Source: Steinernema hermaphroditum (taxonomy: Eukaryota; Nematoda; Chromadorea; Rhabditida; Steinernematidae). Taken from it: a stretch of DNA of 64,000 nucleotides. This document shows, piece after piece, positions 31,004-43,188 of the stretch; the first letter of the stretch is position 1; each line of letters opens with the position of its first letter. Where the stretch lies: contig CM059623.1 in the NCBI GenBank assembly GCA_030435675.1, forward strand, positions 11,248,012 to 11,312,011, written 5' to 3'. The notes beneath the pieces were generated by a model, which was not told where the DNA came from, searched no databases, and saw only the letters and a program-made list of their open reading frames with translations. The position numbers and the translations under genes were made by a program.

Positions 31004-32179
31004 GTGAGCTTGGAGAAGGTGTCGCGACACGAAGTGCTGTCCATATTTTAGCTTATTGTTGTTACCTCCCATCCTTGTTGGGGATTTGTTTGTCTCGTGC
31101 ATTTCGGGTGAGAGAAACCCGTTTGTTACCTACTGGTCTGTTATATTTGACATCTGGGATCACCGGCCAGACTGTCAGGGATCCTCTGTTCCACTCGGCA
31201 AAACAGATCTTTTTGGATTTGCGAGCACAAGTGCCTGCTGATCAGGAACACCCGTGACCCTTGTGATACGAGAGTCGCGTCGCGGTCTTAGTGGGCTCTT
31301 GAATTGAGCCGAGGATTTCCGTGTCGCAACAGCGGTCTACCTACTTAGGTACGCTTTGCGTATGCTTTTGACGTGCAAGTGCGACTTCGGTAACGTTGAA
31401 AACGTGACATTGTCGTATAAGGGATTCATTGGATACAGTTCGGCATGAAAATATTAGGTTGTCTTGCAGGAAGAGACCTCAAGGCGTTCAATTGCACATA
31501 GAACATGCACAAAAGTCTTCGAATTCCAACATGATTGATAGTTTTGAGTTTTGGGAAACCAATTCAAAGAGCACGATCGAAAGAATTCGGCGAATTGAGA
31601 AAATCGGGAGCACCGTACTTCACGGGTGGTTCCGATCTTGGACAGAGTCAAACCGCCGATCAGTCAACCATTTGTTATGCACGGAGTATAGAAGGCCAAT
31701 GCAAGGCCTTGTCGACATAAGCGCTAACCAAGTTCATTATCCTCTTCTGTGTTTAGTAGAATTGTCCCGGTGAACGTTGTTCGACAGTTCATCGTGTCTG
31801 ATCAGCATTAACGAAATAGTGCCAGCCTACTGATCGCTCTGTCCTATTGTGATCGTCGATCGTGAGGATAATGTATACGCCACCGCCAGACGATAACAAC
31901 GCTCACCCGTACGCTAAATGACGTTTTTAATGGCGGCAGATGGGTCGGCTTCCCCACACAAACACCGTTTTTTATTGTTCCGTGCACCTGTCTCTGAGTT
32001 TTTTCTTCCTCATTGCCACCTGTTATACACACTTTCTTGCCGCAATTCCGAAGTTTGATCGCCACCTCCCTCACCGTTATCTCCTTTTCAGGCGGCGCAC
32101 ATAATTCCCATTCCGGCTTCGAATTCTATAAAAATTCTCTGTCATTATTTGCATCGTACACAACCGCTTTAAACGTATA
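31004..32179. other. Non-coding, no gene seen
   Basis: A few open frames (for example 31429-31773) lack any recognisable feature or splice logic. Nothing else is supported. Confidence 0.4.
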
Positions 32180-32530
32180 TAGGGTGTCAATTAAATACTG
32201 TCACGCGTTCGGATTTTTGATTTTTTTTTAAATTTTCATTCTTTTTCACTCACTTATGTTGTATTATTCGCGTTCTCCGTGTCTTTTTATCCTAGAATTA
32301 CTGTTATTCGCTGATATTAATTGTGTAGTCGTCAGCTAAAATGGTATCCGAACAAGATCGCTCTGCCATCGTCGCCCACCACAAGGGGAGGATACCAATT
32401 CCTGTGATTGCGAAGTCCCTCAAATTGCACCGCGTTGTCCAGCGTTTCCAGGAGACACGAGGGATCAAGGACCGTTAAAGAGGTGGAAGGCCGCGATCAG
32501 CCAGGACCCCAGAGCTGAAGAACATAGTCT
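32180..32530 (+). mobile_element. Mariner-like remnant, 5' end
   Basis: AGGGTGTCAATTAAATACTGTCACGC at 32180 resembles the terminus of the mariner remnant at 11.93 kb. About 160 bp later an ATG (32341) opens MVSEQDRSAIVAHHKGRIPI, a Tc1/mariner-type HTH start, with GRPRSARTPELKN after an in-frame stop at about 32476. The rest of the transposase is gone. Confidence 0.55.
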
Positions 32531-32989
32531 GTTGCATAAAGATAGGGTCACCCTATTTCTTTCATAATTTTGAGGGAAACTATGCCAAGAAAGTGAAATT
32601 AGATGCCCACAGGCACTTAAATTATCTTATTTGTACTTTTCAACGCGGAAAACGGTGTTTTGCGTGGATGTAGCCGGTTTTCAGGTAATTGCCATGGCTC
32701 CATGTCTTTAGCGCGCGAAACCACTTAGGGCGCAGAACCACTTAGCGCGCAGTCCACTTAACGCGCAATCAACTTAGCGCGCAATCAACATAGCGCGCAA
32801 TCAACTTAGCGCGCAATCAACATAGCGCGCAATCAACTTAGCGCGCAATTGCGCGATGTCAACTTAGCGCGCAAAACCACTTGGCGCGCAGAACCACATA
32901 GCGCGCAAAACCACTTGGCGCGCAAAACCACTTAGCGCGCAGAACCACTTGGCGCGCAAAACCACTTAGCGCGCGAAACCACTTAGCGC

Positions 32990-33398
32990 TGATCGAGGAG
33001 CCTGCTTCGCCCCCGCCGAATGGAATCTTCACACACGTGTCCTGGAAGGTGGAGCGCGAACTAACAATAGTGTCGAAGCTTGGCACGGAGTTGTCAATCG
33101 TTCGGTAGCCGGTATGTATCTATTTATGTGCGAAAATTTATTTTTTTTTCTCTCCACAGGAACCCCGACCATGGTTGGCCTCCTCATGGTGATTCATCGT
33201 GAAGAAAAAAAAGCGCGACAGGACTTTAGAGATTACCAGGCTCATCCAGCCAAGGGCGTGCGAGGGTACATCCAGCGCTTCAACTATAGGAAGCACAACG
33301 CCGACCTGTTAGCTTCAGTTACGGGCTACGACGAGGATCTCGACGACCCTATTTTATATCTCCGTCGCCTTTCCCGTCATTGTCCCAGTTCATACTAG
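32990..33398 (+). pseudogene. Mutator-like transposase, C-terminal exons only
   Basis: Exon to 33111 encodes EWNLHTRVLEGGARTNNSVE followed by AWHGVVNRSVAG. Intron 33112-33159 (GTATGT...CCACAG). Exon 33160-33398 encodes PTMVGLLMVIHREEKKARQD and a helical tail ending at TAG. The RTNNSVEAWH block is typical of the C-terminal part of animal MULE/FLYWCH-associated transposases. The catalytic part is absent, so the element is non-autonomous. Confidence 0.55.
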
Positions 33399-34065
33399 TT
33401 GTTTCTTTGTCACGTTTTGTTTCGCTGCTGAATACTTGTAAAGTGGTTTCGCGCGCTAAGTGGTTCTGCGCGCCAAGTGGTTTTGCGCGCTAAGTTGACA
33501 TCGCGCAATTGCGCGCTAAGTTGATTGCGCGCTATGTTGATTGCGCGCTAAGTTGATTGCGCGTTAAGTGGACTGCGCGCTAAGTGGTTCTGCGCCCTAA
33601 GTGGTTTTGCGCGCCAAGTGGTTTCGCGCGCTAAGTGGTTTTGCGCGCCAAGTGGTTCTGCGCGCTAAGTGGTTTTGCGCGCCAAGTGGTTTTGCGCGCT
33701 ATGTGGTTCTGCGCGCCAAGTGGTTTTGCGCGCTAAGTTGACATCGCGCAATTGCGCGCTAAGTTGATTGCGCGCTATGTTGATTGCGCGCTAAGTTGAT
33801 TGCGCGTTAAGTGGACTGCGCGCTAAGTGGTTGCGCGCCAAGTGGTTTTGCGCGCCAAGTGGTTCTGCGCGCTAACAAGGGACTGTTCCCAAGTGATACG
33901 CGCAGATGGAGCTGATATTTGGCACGGTGGTAGAGGTGCATCTGAGAAGTGGAGCACACAAAAACTCGCGTGCCAAAAATGAAGCTATCCACTCTAAACA
34001 AGGCCCTGAAGTTACCAAAATTCACGACACTCAATACTAGTGGCATTGCCATTGCAATGGCACGT

Positions 34066-34137
34066 TGTGCTCGTGTGGTCGAGGGGTGGTGCTCTGAGAC
34101 GCCAGTCTACGGTCTCGAGTTCGATTCCCACAGAGAA
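34066..34137 (+). repeat. tRNA-like sequence, left arm
   Basis: TGGTCGAGGGG (A-box-like) and GAGTTCGATTCCC (B-box-like), followed by CTATTTTTCG (T-run). No complementary acceptor stem. Confidence 0.55.
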
Positions 34138-34363
34138 GCTTCTATTTTTCGACTTTCCTTCTTTTCACCGAAACTGTGCATTATTATGTTTCTTGGTGTT
34201 TAACAACACCGTTTCTTGTTTTGCATCAAATGTAGCCTAAAAACCCCTTTGCACGAATCCGAACTGGTAACCCAGATTTCACTTTTGTGGTGAAGCTGTT
34301 TTTCGTTCTTTCACGGTCCCCTCTCTTTTGCTAATTACCTCAGGACATCAAACCAAAGAAGAA

Positions 34364-34440
34364 TGGCAGGGATGGGTGTCGAACCCGGATCCCAAGAACG
34401 GCAACCAAGAGACTATCCAGCTCGACCACGTAAACAGTTG
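34364..34440 (-). repeat. tRNA-like sequence in loop
   Basis: The minus strand has TGGTCGAGCTGG and a T arm around CCGGGTTCGACACCC. It is related to but distinct from the arm copies. Confidence 0.5.
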
Positions 34441-34740
34441 CCGCTGAGCCAGCAAAGTTGGCTATATTCAATAAAACGCGACTTTTAGAAGGCATTTACG
34501 CGTATATGTGTTTGTATTGGCCAGAATCGAATAGGATCTGTCGTTCTGACATCTTAAACGATAAGGGGAGAGGGGGGAACGCGAAAGAATGAAAATCAAC
34601 TCCACGACAAAGGTGAAATTCGGGTTACCAATTCCGATTCCTGCAAAGGGTTCCAAACCAAAGACCAGTGTTGGTAAACGCCAGGAGATGTGAAAATATG
34701 CTGTTATGGTTAGAAGAAAGAAGATGGAAGCATAGTAAAA

Positions 34741-34812
34741 CCTGGTTGGGCTCGAACCCGAGACCGTAGACTGGCGTCTCAGAGCACTACCCCTCGACCA
34801 CACGAGCACAAC
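34741..34812 (-). repeat. tRNA-like sequence, right arm
   Basis: Inverted copy of the left-arm unit, with GTCGAGGGGTAGTGCTCTG and CTCGGGTTCGAGCCC. The T arm here pairs better than in the left copy. Confidence 0.55.
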
Positions 34813-35353
34813 GTGCCATTGCAATTCAATGCCACTAGTATTCAGTGTCGTGAATTTTGGTAACTTTAGGGCCTTGTTTAGGGTGGATAGCTTCATTTTT
34901 GGCACGCGAGTTTTTGTGTGCTCCACTTCTCAGATGCACCTCTACCACCGTGCCAAATATCAGCTCCATCTGCGCGTATCACTTGGGAACAGTCCCTTGT
35001 AAGTGGTTTTGCGCGCCAAGTGGTTTTGCGCGCTATGTGGTTCTGCGCGCCAAGTGGTTTTGCGCGCTAAGTTGACATCGCGCAATTGCGCGCTAAGTTG
35101 ATTGCGCGCTATGTTGATTGCGCGCTAAGTTGATTGCGCGTTAAGTGGACTGCGCGCTAAGTGGTTGCGCGCCAAGTGGTTTTGCGCGCCAAGTGGTTCT
35201 GCGCGCTATGTGGTTCTGCGCGCCAAGTGGTTCTGCGCGCTAAGTGGTTTTGCGCGCCAAGTGGTTTTGCGCGCTAAGTGGTTTCGCGCGCTAAAATCGT
35301 GTCACGAATTGCCATCCCCTATATATAAATGGAGAACCGACGGGTCCGTTGGT

Positions 35354-35377
35354 CTGTGTGTGTGTGTGTGTGTGTGT
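35354..35377. repeat. (TG)n microsatellite
   Basis: Twelve TG dinucleotides just outside the MULE. Confidence 0.9.
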
Positions 35378-35649
35378 TTTTCCGTGACCACGGCGGAAAC
35401 ACCCACACAAAATAAGGACCCCGAGGGTAACCGAACCCGACACCGCCCGCTTACAAACAGAGAACGTTCGCAATGAGCCACACAGACAGTTGAGATGGTA
35501 GTGCTCTACTTCCACTATCTCTCTGGTGATGCTAGGCTTTGAGTTTTTTTGCTGTTTTTGAGTGATTTTTTGTCTATTTTGTAACCAGCAGTGTTTTCGG
35601 TTTGAGTTTCCTGAAACTTTACAATTTTTTCGCCCGCTTTAGCCGTTTG

Positions 35650-35885
35650 CATTAGCGCCAATCTTGCCGCCCGCAGGGCTATGGTGTCTTGCCGCCCGCA
35701 GGGCTATGGTTTCTCGCCGCCCGCAGGGCTACAGTTTTAGGCCCCAACTTCAGCTTTTTGCATGAGCGCCAATCTTGCCGCCCGCAGGGCTATGGTGTCT
35801 TGCCGCCCGCAGGGCTACAGTTTTTTGGCCCCAACTTCAGCCCTATCCATGAGCGCCAATCTTGCCGCCCGCAGGGCTACAGGTT
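35650..35885 (+). repeat. Minisatellite of TTGCCGCCCGCAGGGCTA units
   Basis: The core TTGCCGCCCGCAGGGCTA recurs six times. It is arranged in a longer period of about 105 bp that also includes GGCCCCAACTTCAGC and CATGAGCGCCAATC. An open frame through it is a by-product of the repeat. Confidence 0.8.
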
Positions 35886-38800
35886 AATTGGCTTTTAGTA
35901 CCTGGAGGGCGCGAATTCGCGCGCAGCCGGGTTTATAAATATAAGCCCAACGTTTTTCAAAAGCGGACTATATTGTAACTTTCTAAATTTTAGGGGGCAC
36001 AGACCTGACGGTGGTCACTAAAAACTCACAGACTATATTAAGCATAGATTTTTATCCGTCGGTTAATCTTTCAGTCAAGATCAAACATCAAGTCAAGGAT
36101 ATTACAGTGCTTAAGTTAGTCTGACCCCTACCATCATTCTGCAACGCTTGCATTTAGACTCTTCGGAATGATTACCTCCTATCTCCGAGAGGAGCGGTCG
36201 AATAGGCCGGAAGAGGTGCCCTTTCACGTACTGGGCAGAATTTCACTGTTTATGAAGCAGACTGTAGTTACCAAATCGTATGAAAAAAACATCGCTTCTG
36301 TTCCATAAATGCAGCAACCTCCCTCACCGTTTCCGCAGCAACGGTCTGCTCTCAGACGGGAAGAATCGTTAACCTTCCGCAGCCTTCTTGTGTCCAACTT
36401 CTACAAAATCCATTGAGCACATAAACCTTGTGTCATTCCCTTTCTACCGTAATCGGCAATTTTTTAGCTTTCTGAATCTGACTTTCAATCTCATTTTTAT
36501 TTAAATGAACATGCTCTGCAGTTGGACTCTAAACAGAAAGCAATTCTAGCATCACATCTGATTCTGAGATGTAAAAGAAGGTGGGTTCTCTTAATATGCT
36601 GAACTTAACTTCAATGAATCTCAATTCTGTTTCATTGTAATCCTTCCTTCATACTAATGCAAATATACAGCTTAATCAATAAACGCACGCCTCACACTCC
36701 ATTTAATTTACGATCATCGCAATGCGACGATAACCCATGCGCAGCCGGAAGATAATGACAGATCTCGCATATCCATAATAGCTTTTTTAATGAAAAGAAC
36801 GCCGAAAATAAATGGGATTTCCCATCATCATGGCATCTGAAGCTGCCTCAGTATTTCATCTTTATTTATGATCTTCGTTCCAAATGCACACATAGCCAGA
36901 CCGACTCATCATTATGGAGAGGAAGAGCAGTTCTTAGTAGAGTGCGTCCCATTATCGCCTTTGACGAAGGATGGCCTTTATTTTCCATGTGTAAGATTGC
37001 TAGAAGTCCTTAGTGGTGTATTTGGTAGTGCATCTTCTATGAAAGGGAACTTTTGAAGTTGTTTTGGTCATTCGAAAGACTTGCACTGGAAAAAGAAGTT
37101 TCTTGTCGAGCGACTCGAATAGCTCGAGTGATCTCGGTTGCCTCAAAATGTTGTAGCAATATGTTAAGCCAATATGAACACTATGCCAGTGATCCGAAAG
37201 AGAAAGAGAAACCGACAATTGTTTCATTTTTTCATTTCCCCACTCCACTATTTGTGACGACTTCTTCCTTCTCTCCAAATCGGAGTGACAGCGCGAGAAC
37301 GGCCTTTTTCTCTTTACACTCTTCATCAAAGATTGCGGAGTTGACCGGTCACTGTCGCCATTCAAAATAGCGCTAAGAAAGTTATTTCTGTCTGTCGATA
37401 TTTTTTATTTGCTGTTTCTCTGGTCACAACAGAGAACGTGCAGGTGTGGGATTTTAGCATATACTGCTAGTTCGTCTTTGAGAACATGAATGTTCTCCTC
37501 TAATCATTGGACCGTCTTCACATAAGCCTGGCCTTTAGTCTGCGCCTTTTTATAATCCATGGTAACCTTGTCTCCCCTCTTCCACCACCCATGCTCGTTC
37601 CAAATCATATCCGCGCGCCTTTGCCGTTACGTAACTCCCTCTCTTCTTCTGTGTCGTTCCAGCGCGAGATGACAATCGCCGCAGGCGTGACCTCCGCGCG
37701 AGAGGCGCCTTACAGCACACCGGGAGCACTTCCTGTTTTCTCGCACAGAAGCCATCCACTTCGTACAGCGCTTTTCCCAGCGCGGCTATATCGAGGCGTT
37801 TAGTTTAAAAAGTTGCGCGCAATGCCATTTGGAACATTAAATTCTTCGATTTCGAACCTGTTTTGCCTCCCATATTACGCAGTCGCGCGCCAACATCGGT
37901 TCCATGTTCTCACGCTTGCAGTCGCCCGCTGTGCTTTCCAAGGATGCAGCTGCTTGACGGGCACAAATACATCTTCTATCTGACTGTATCTTCGTGTGTC
38001 TTTTCAGAATCCAGGCAACTTGTGCGTTCAATGACAATTCTTTGATCCATCTTTGTGATCGACTGATTAGCACTACAATGGAGTTGTTTTATATCTCCTA
38101 AAGCATTCTGATTCAGGTATCTTTCGATGCAGCGGACCTTTTTAGATCGATGCCACTGAGTGTTTATTTTAAAGGGATCTCCCGGAGTGTCCGATTGAGA
38201 TTGAGTTGCAATTGCCACACACGTAGGCATATAACACTGAACGCTAACCCCAAAGGCTTACACGAACGCCTGACCATGTAAACACCGTTCAAAAGTTACG
38301 TTCGAATTACTATGCTCAGCCTTGCCAATATGAGCCCAACTGTTTGTGTGCTCGAATATGGTAGCGTCTTAGCAAGAACGCTTTGGATTCGACTGCCTCC
38401 ATGTTCGACCGCCTTCCCAACCTTTCCCTTTAAGTTACCTGGAGCGCATAAACGGTCTAGATGTACATATAGTAAGCCGAGGGGATTTTCTAGCTAATTA
38501 TTGAGTAATGTGTGCCGATTTTCATTTCGATCCAAGGCTAACTTGTGAGTATAAGTTGATACGTCTCAGCAAGACCTTGTAAAGGGGTGCTCATTTTCGT
38601 GTTTTATGCAGACGTGGGCGTTGAACGGCCTCATATTAAGACGTCTATAATTGCATTTCGCGTGGCCCTTGTCGCCTATAATTTTAAGCTTCATCCTTTT
38701 GGGGAGTCTTTCCCATAAGTGGCCCACTCTCGTAAAGTGTTTTTACAGAGTTCTCCACTTCTCCTTTGCTTGAAAAACATCCACAGTTTTCTGATCAGAT

Positions 38801-41025
38801 ACGTCGCATAGATCACCTTCAACGTTTATGATCCTGTTTATTTATTCCACGTTTTCACTCTTCGACCGTACTCGCGACTCGACTGATGTGCGGCCTTTGA
38901 GCCAAGTTGAGCGGTCAATTAATTCAGTGTGCAAAACAATAACATCCTGCTAGTTGGCTGTCATTTTCTCATCGCCCAAGTTGGTCATGTTGCCAAGGTA
39001 AACCGTGGCTGCAGACAGGGTCCGTTTTGGATTGTCATAGCCTCGGTTCTTAACTTCAAAGATGCAGAACTTACTTTTTAAAATAACGGGCGTCATTTGT
39101 AGATGTCGAGCATCTTAGATCTCCTAAAGTCTCATAATGAATTTTCTACAGATATCGCAGAACTTACGAATGGCAAAAAGTGAAACAGAACATGCTCTTT
39201 TCTAGCCATCTTCTGTTTTTACGTCAGTGGAACCACTAAGCCAGAAGTTAATTGATCGAGCGAAACAAGAAATGACAGATGACTTCCGCGTTGACCTTGA
39301 ACTTATGGGAGTTAAGTCGCGTGCATGGAGTCACATTTGCCAGCTGGAGCTGCAGAACAGATGCGATTAGGGACGCTGTTCTCTGTCGAACCCGCGATCT
39401 GTTCTCAGTCTATTTATGGATGTTTTTTTGTAGGAGGGAGATCTGTTTTCCACGTCCTATGTATTCCTCCAAATCACATGTTTTAAGTCTTGTCACTTCT
39501 GTAAATATTGTTTTTTTTTCTGCGCGCATTGGCAAACAGTGTCCCTGTATAAATAGTTTCCTCCTCGTCTTGAGCCTCCGGTCTCCGATCTTGTTCGTTC
39601 ACTCACGTATCCTGATGGAACCCATGTCTTCATGACTCTTTCCTTTTTTCATTAATGTTGTTGCATATTCTATTGCGTAAGGAAACGACGTCACCGTGAT
39701 GGATCGCTTCCATCAACGTATCTTTCAAAGAAGACTGGTTGGTTGGCCGCCTAACCGGTCAAGTTTATTTGGCTAACATAAGCTTATTTAAACGATCCAT
39801 TCTTCGATTTATCAGCTGCTAGGTGCTGGACAAGCACCATTTCGTTCTCAGCACAATTTGCACTCTTGGAAACATTGAAATCTAACACTTGCTTCTTATG
39901 AGCTCTGTCTGGCGTTTGTGTTTTCAGTGCGTGTGTCCTTTCAGTTCAGATTTGCCAGCTGTTAGGAAATCCCGGCGGGAAAAGCCGCGTTTCTCGGGAC
40001 GCAGATTGAGTGATTGTGGCTAGGAATTCCCACATTCGCGTGCATACTAGAGCAGCGCTCCTCTGCTAATCATCAACGGTCGTTTTATTCTATATGTGTT
40101 TGCTTCAAGTGGCCTTTTTACTTTTTACTTTTTCTGAAAACAATGCTCAATGGGGGTCGTCTGAATGGCGTCCTTATATTCCACCTTGAACGACCAGAGC
40201 CCTTTCTTTCTCCCCACTTTCAACGTTTAGACCTTCGCACGCAATCAATCGGCGGCGAAGTTCGACATAACAACAGATCGGTGACACGATTGTACAAATA
40301 CAAAATGACGATGCGTTGTTTTTATGAGGAGAGTTGACCGCTCAAGCGGAGCAAGGGCTTTGTATCCATGCATTTTACCCCCCCTCCCCTAAGCTACAAT
40401 TTATGCGCGTTGGTCCTGTGTAGTTCAAGTGATCAGAGACAAGAAGTTAAAGTAGCCAAGGAGCCTGTTCATATTCCTGCTAAATAGCAAACCCATCCTC
40501 TTGTCTTAAGCGTTGCTAAGTGCCATGCGCTATTGTGCTCCTGATTAGACATAGTCAGTCTATAGTTAATGTTTCCAGAATCGTTGATGTTAAAAGGACA
40601 TCTACTTATGCATGTTGATGAATTGTGGATGCGTCTAGCCAGTCGTGATTCATCGTACACGGCGCCGGCGTGGAAAACGTTTGACTCAGCGAGTGGCCAT
40701 GTTCTTTCCTCTTGCGCGTCTTCTAACTTCCACCGTTCAACAACTCCTCCCCTTCACTTCCGCCCCCACCTCTAATGTTTGCGTTCCAAGCGCCACTCGA
40801 GCAGGTTCTCAGTGCCCGCGGGGCTGGGAGCCGTTACGCAACCACCACGATGGTCACTCTAGCCGCTTAGCCGCGTGTTTTCGCGACCTGATTGGCGTTT
40901 TTGCGGTCGGTCAGTCGCTATTTTCGTGTTTACCGCGGTGGCGAGAGAGCGCCGACGTCGGCGAACGCGTCAGAAGAGCGTCGTCGTCCCACAACTGTTG
41001 TTCTCTCTTTTCAGAGTGCACCGAC
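35886..41025. other. 5.1-kb gene-poor region
   Basis: No frame shows recognisable domains or splice structure on either strand. The GC-rich patch just before 41014 is probably the promoter of the next gene. T-rich stretches around 39480-39640 and 40100-40140 are unremarkable. Confidence 0.45.
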
Positions 41026-43188
41026 ATGGAAGCACTTCGCAGCGCGTTCGTCAACGTGAAACTTAACGTTAAGAGCAAGGTACAGGATCTCATCGCTAAG
41101 GTGAGTCGAATTAGGGGGTGGTCAAGGGGTGCTTGTTGGTTCCTTCACACCGTGGAGTGGAGAGAAACTGGTTCAACGTTGATGCACTGTCTGTTTTTGA
41201 TTGATGGCCGATGGAAATGGAATTCGAATTTGGATCCGATGTTTGGTTTTGGTTCAAGGTGTAAAATTTCGTATCCACGCCAATTCAGAGTACCTCTTGG
41301 TTTCAATTCAAGGTTTCAGTTTCACATGACCTGAACCTAATTGTTAACTATATGAAATCTAGGTTCTCATATTTTATTCGCCCTAGCTATGCAGAACAGT
41401 AAGGTGGAACCAAGTTTGAAAATGCAATATTTCAGAAACAAATGGATTTGCTTGTGGAAAAGGACACATAGGTGGCCACAAGATGAACAGATCAATGCTA
41501 AGTAAGATCAAACTTTGCCCAAAGATCTACTCTACTCTTAAGGAGCATCACCTTCACATATAAATTTTTACTTTAGACTCTTGGAATCCTCATTCAGTTT
41601 CTTTGGCCAGTAAGCACTCACTCTTGATTTCAATGACATTCGCTGCTGTTTTTGACTTTGACCTGACCAAATGGTGACTTTCCGGTTCTTCGTACAATCT
41701 GTTGTAGCATCGATTCGCAGCCAAAGAACAGTTGAAAGGGGAAACTCTAGAGACAGAGCGTTGTGAAAGCAGGACACCAGTCGGTCCTAATGGGTCAGCA
41801 ATTTGCATAAAAGAAAAGATGAATCGTTTAAAGTAAATTTTTTTAATCGAAAACAACGAATTATCCGAATCTCAACGAGCCACCGAGAATAGCAAGTGAT
41901 TTCTGATTTCCCCAAATGCGCGGTGTTGCGTCACAAGCGTAAAGTCGTAACCCAAAGGTTCAGTGTTCAAAGCCCACATCGCACTTAATTGAGAGTGTTA
42001 ATCTGCAGTGAGGTAATTTGAGAAAAGTTGAAGAAAACCTTGAGGGAAATCAGGATAAGTTATGTCGGTGGATTTAAGTTATAGGGGAACCTCTAAAGAC
42101 AGATGCAAAGCTTGAAGGAAATTGAAGGACATCAGAACGCTCAATAAATATGAATTATATTTGAACTTTACCCAAAAGATCAGAGACCAATGACGTAAAG
42201 CTTATGGGCGAGGAACAAAAATTGAAACGTCGACAATATGTGATCCTCCATTTTTCCATTATTTTTAGTCCTTGGATAGTGGAGGCTACTGAACTGTAGC
42301 TTTTAGGGCAATACAGAACGAAAGAAACTGAAGAAAGTCAAGATTTAATAGGATACATTTATAATCAAAATCCAATTATCTTTCATGTTGATTTGGCATC
42401 AGAATCCTGGGGTGATTAAACCTTTTTATGTTCTTTTCGCACATGTCTAAGCATCCGTTTCAGAAGCCCAAGAAGAAACAAACGGAACCCACAGGTCCAA
42501 ACCTCGTCGACAATCTCCCGGACGATGTTCTCGAGCAGATCTTCTCCTATCTCCCGGCCGAACAGGTCTCACGCCTTGGGAGTGTATCATCGCGATGGCG
42601 GCAAGTCGTCAAATCGCGTCGGAACTACCTGCCCAAAATCGAGCGCGACTACTTGGAAGTGCAGTACGGCAAATGGCACGACATCATGCGTTACCGTCGC
42701 TCCAGCTATCCCTACAAGGTGGTTCAGCACCAGCTTTCAGAAACTCTCGGCAACGCCTCCAAGAAGAAGATGGAAAAGGTGCCGCTGGAATACATAACTG
42801 AGAACTGCGCCTTTAAAGTAAGCGTTGAAGATGAGCTATCTAAATGCAATGTACAATCTAGATCGTTCTTCTCAACATTCAACTTCTCAATGGTGATCTC
42901 CGTCCTCTTCTTAACTTCAACACAATCAAAGGTACCCATTCTCAAGAGGAAACGTTTCTCATCCACCACTTTCTAGCCCATCGCATCGTCATCAACATTT
43001 CCCATCCGTCTCTCCAAGTTCGACCTCTCTGCAGATACGTGTCGCAGCTGGTCTCGGATCTCTCCACGAACCGAAGAGTAGATGTGGTCAACTTCATCTT
43101 CTCCAGGCATCACTCGCCTGAAGTTCTGAATCTGCTGAAACCCTTTGCCACAGGAGACACGTCCATCAGTGTTGTTGGGTACGCCTAG
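41026..43188 (+). CDS. F-box protein (236 aa)
   Basis: Exons 41026-41100, 42464-42817, 42862-42931 and 42977-43188 total 711 nt in frame. The first encodes a short basic amphipathic leader (MEALRSAFVNVKLNVKSKVQ) and follows a TTTTCAG acceptor at 41014. Intron 1 is unusually long for this window (1363 nt). Exon 2 holds the F-box (NLPDDVLEQIFSYLPAEQVS, protein residues about 42-80), which binds Skp1 in SCF ubiquitin ligases. The rest (LLNGDLRPLLNFNTIK, DVVNFIFSRHHSPEVLNLLK) resembles a substrate-binding region of nematode F-box proteins, but I cannot name a domain. All frames are intact. Confidence 0.75.

Larger units (their letters stand above)
33876..34999. mobile_element. Inverted-repeat element with tRNA-like arms (1124 bp), nested in MULE arm
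   Basis: Ends CAAGGGACTGTTCCCAAGTG at left and its inverse at right. Flanking TAA (33873-33875 and 35000-35002) is a 3-bp duplication, and removing the element restores the interrupted GCGCGCTAAGTGGTTTT unit exactly. Each arm of about 260 bp is a near-perfect inverted copy carrying a tRNA-like unit; the loop holds a third one. It encodes no protein. Same family as 30410-31000 by its terminus, though TSD bases differ (TCA there). Confidence 0.8.
32707..35295 (+). mobile_element. MULE with termini made of tandem repeats
   Basis: A left array (32707-32990) and right arrays (33440-33873, resuming 35003-35295) are built from the same unit of about 17 bp, GCGCGCTAAGTGGTTTT and variants, in opposite orientation. 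The outermost sequences mirror each other: TTTAGCGCGCGAAACCACTT at left, its inverse at right. Between them lies a Mutator-like transposase 3' end in two exons. I therefore read the arrays as long inverted termini, as in some Mutator-like elements. The right arm is interrupted by a 1124-bp element. I could not find a clean 9-11 bp target duplication, so the exact ends are uncertain. Confidence 0.6.

Noticed and set aside
32700..35300. CRISPR-like array of short repeats
   Set aside because: Units are adjacent with no unique spacers, occur in inverted orientation, and lie in a eukaryotic transposon.
35689..35898. Open frame of 69 codons with repeated CRPQGY
   Set aside because: It is the translation of a minisatellite and has no start or splice support.
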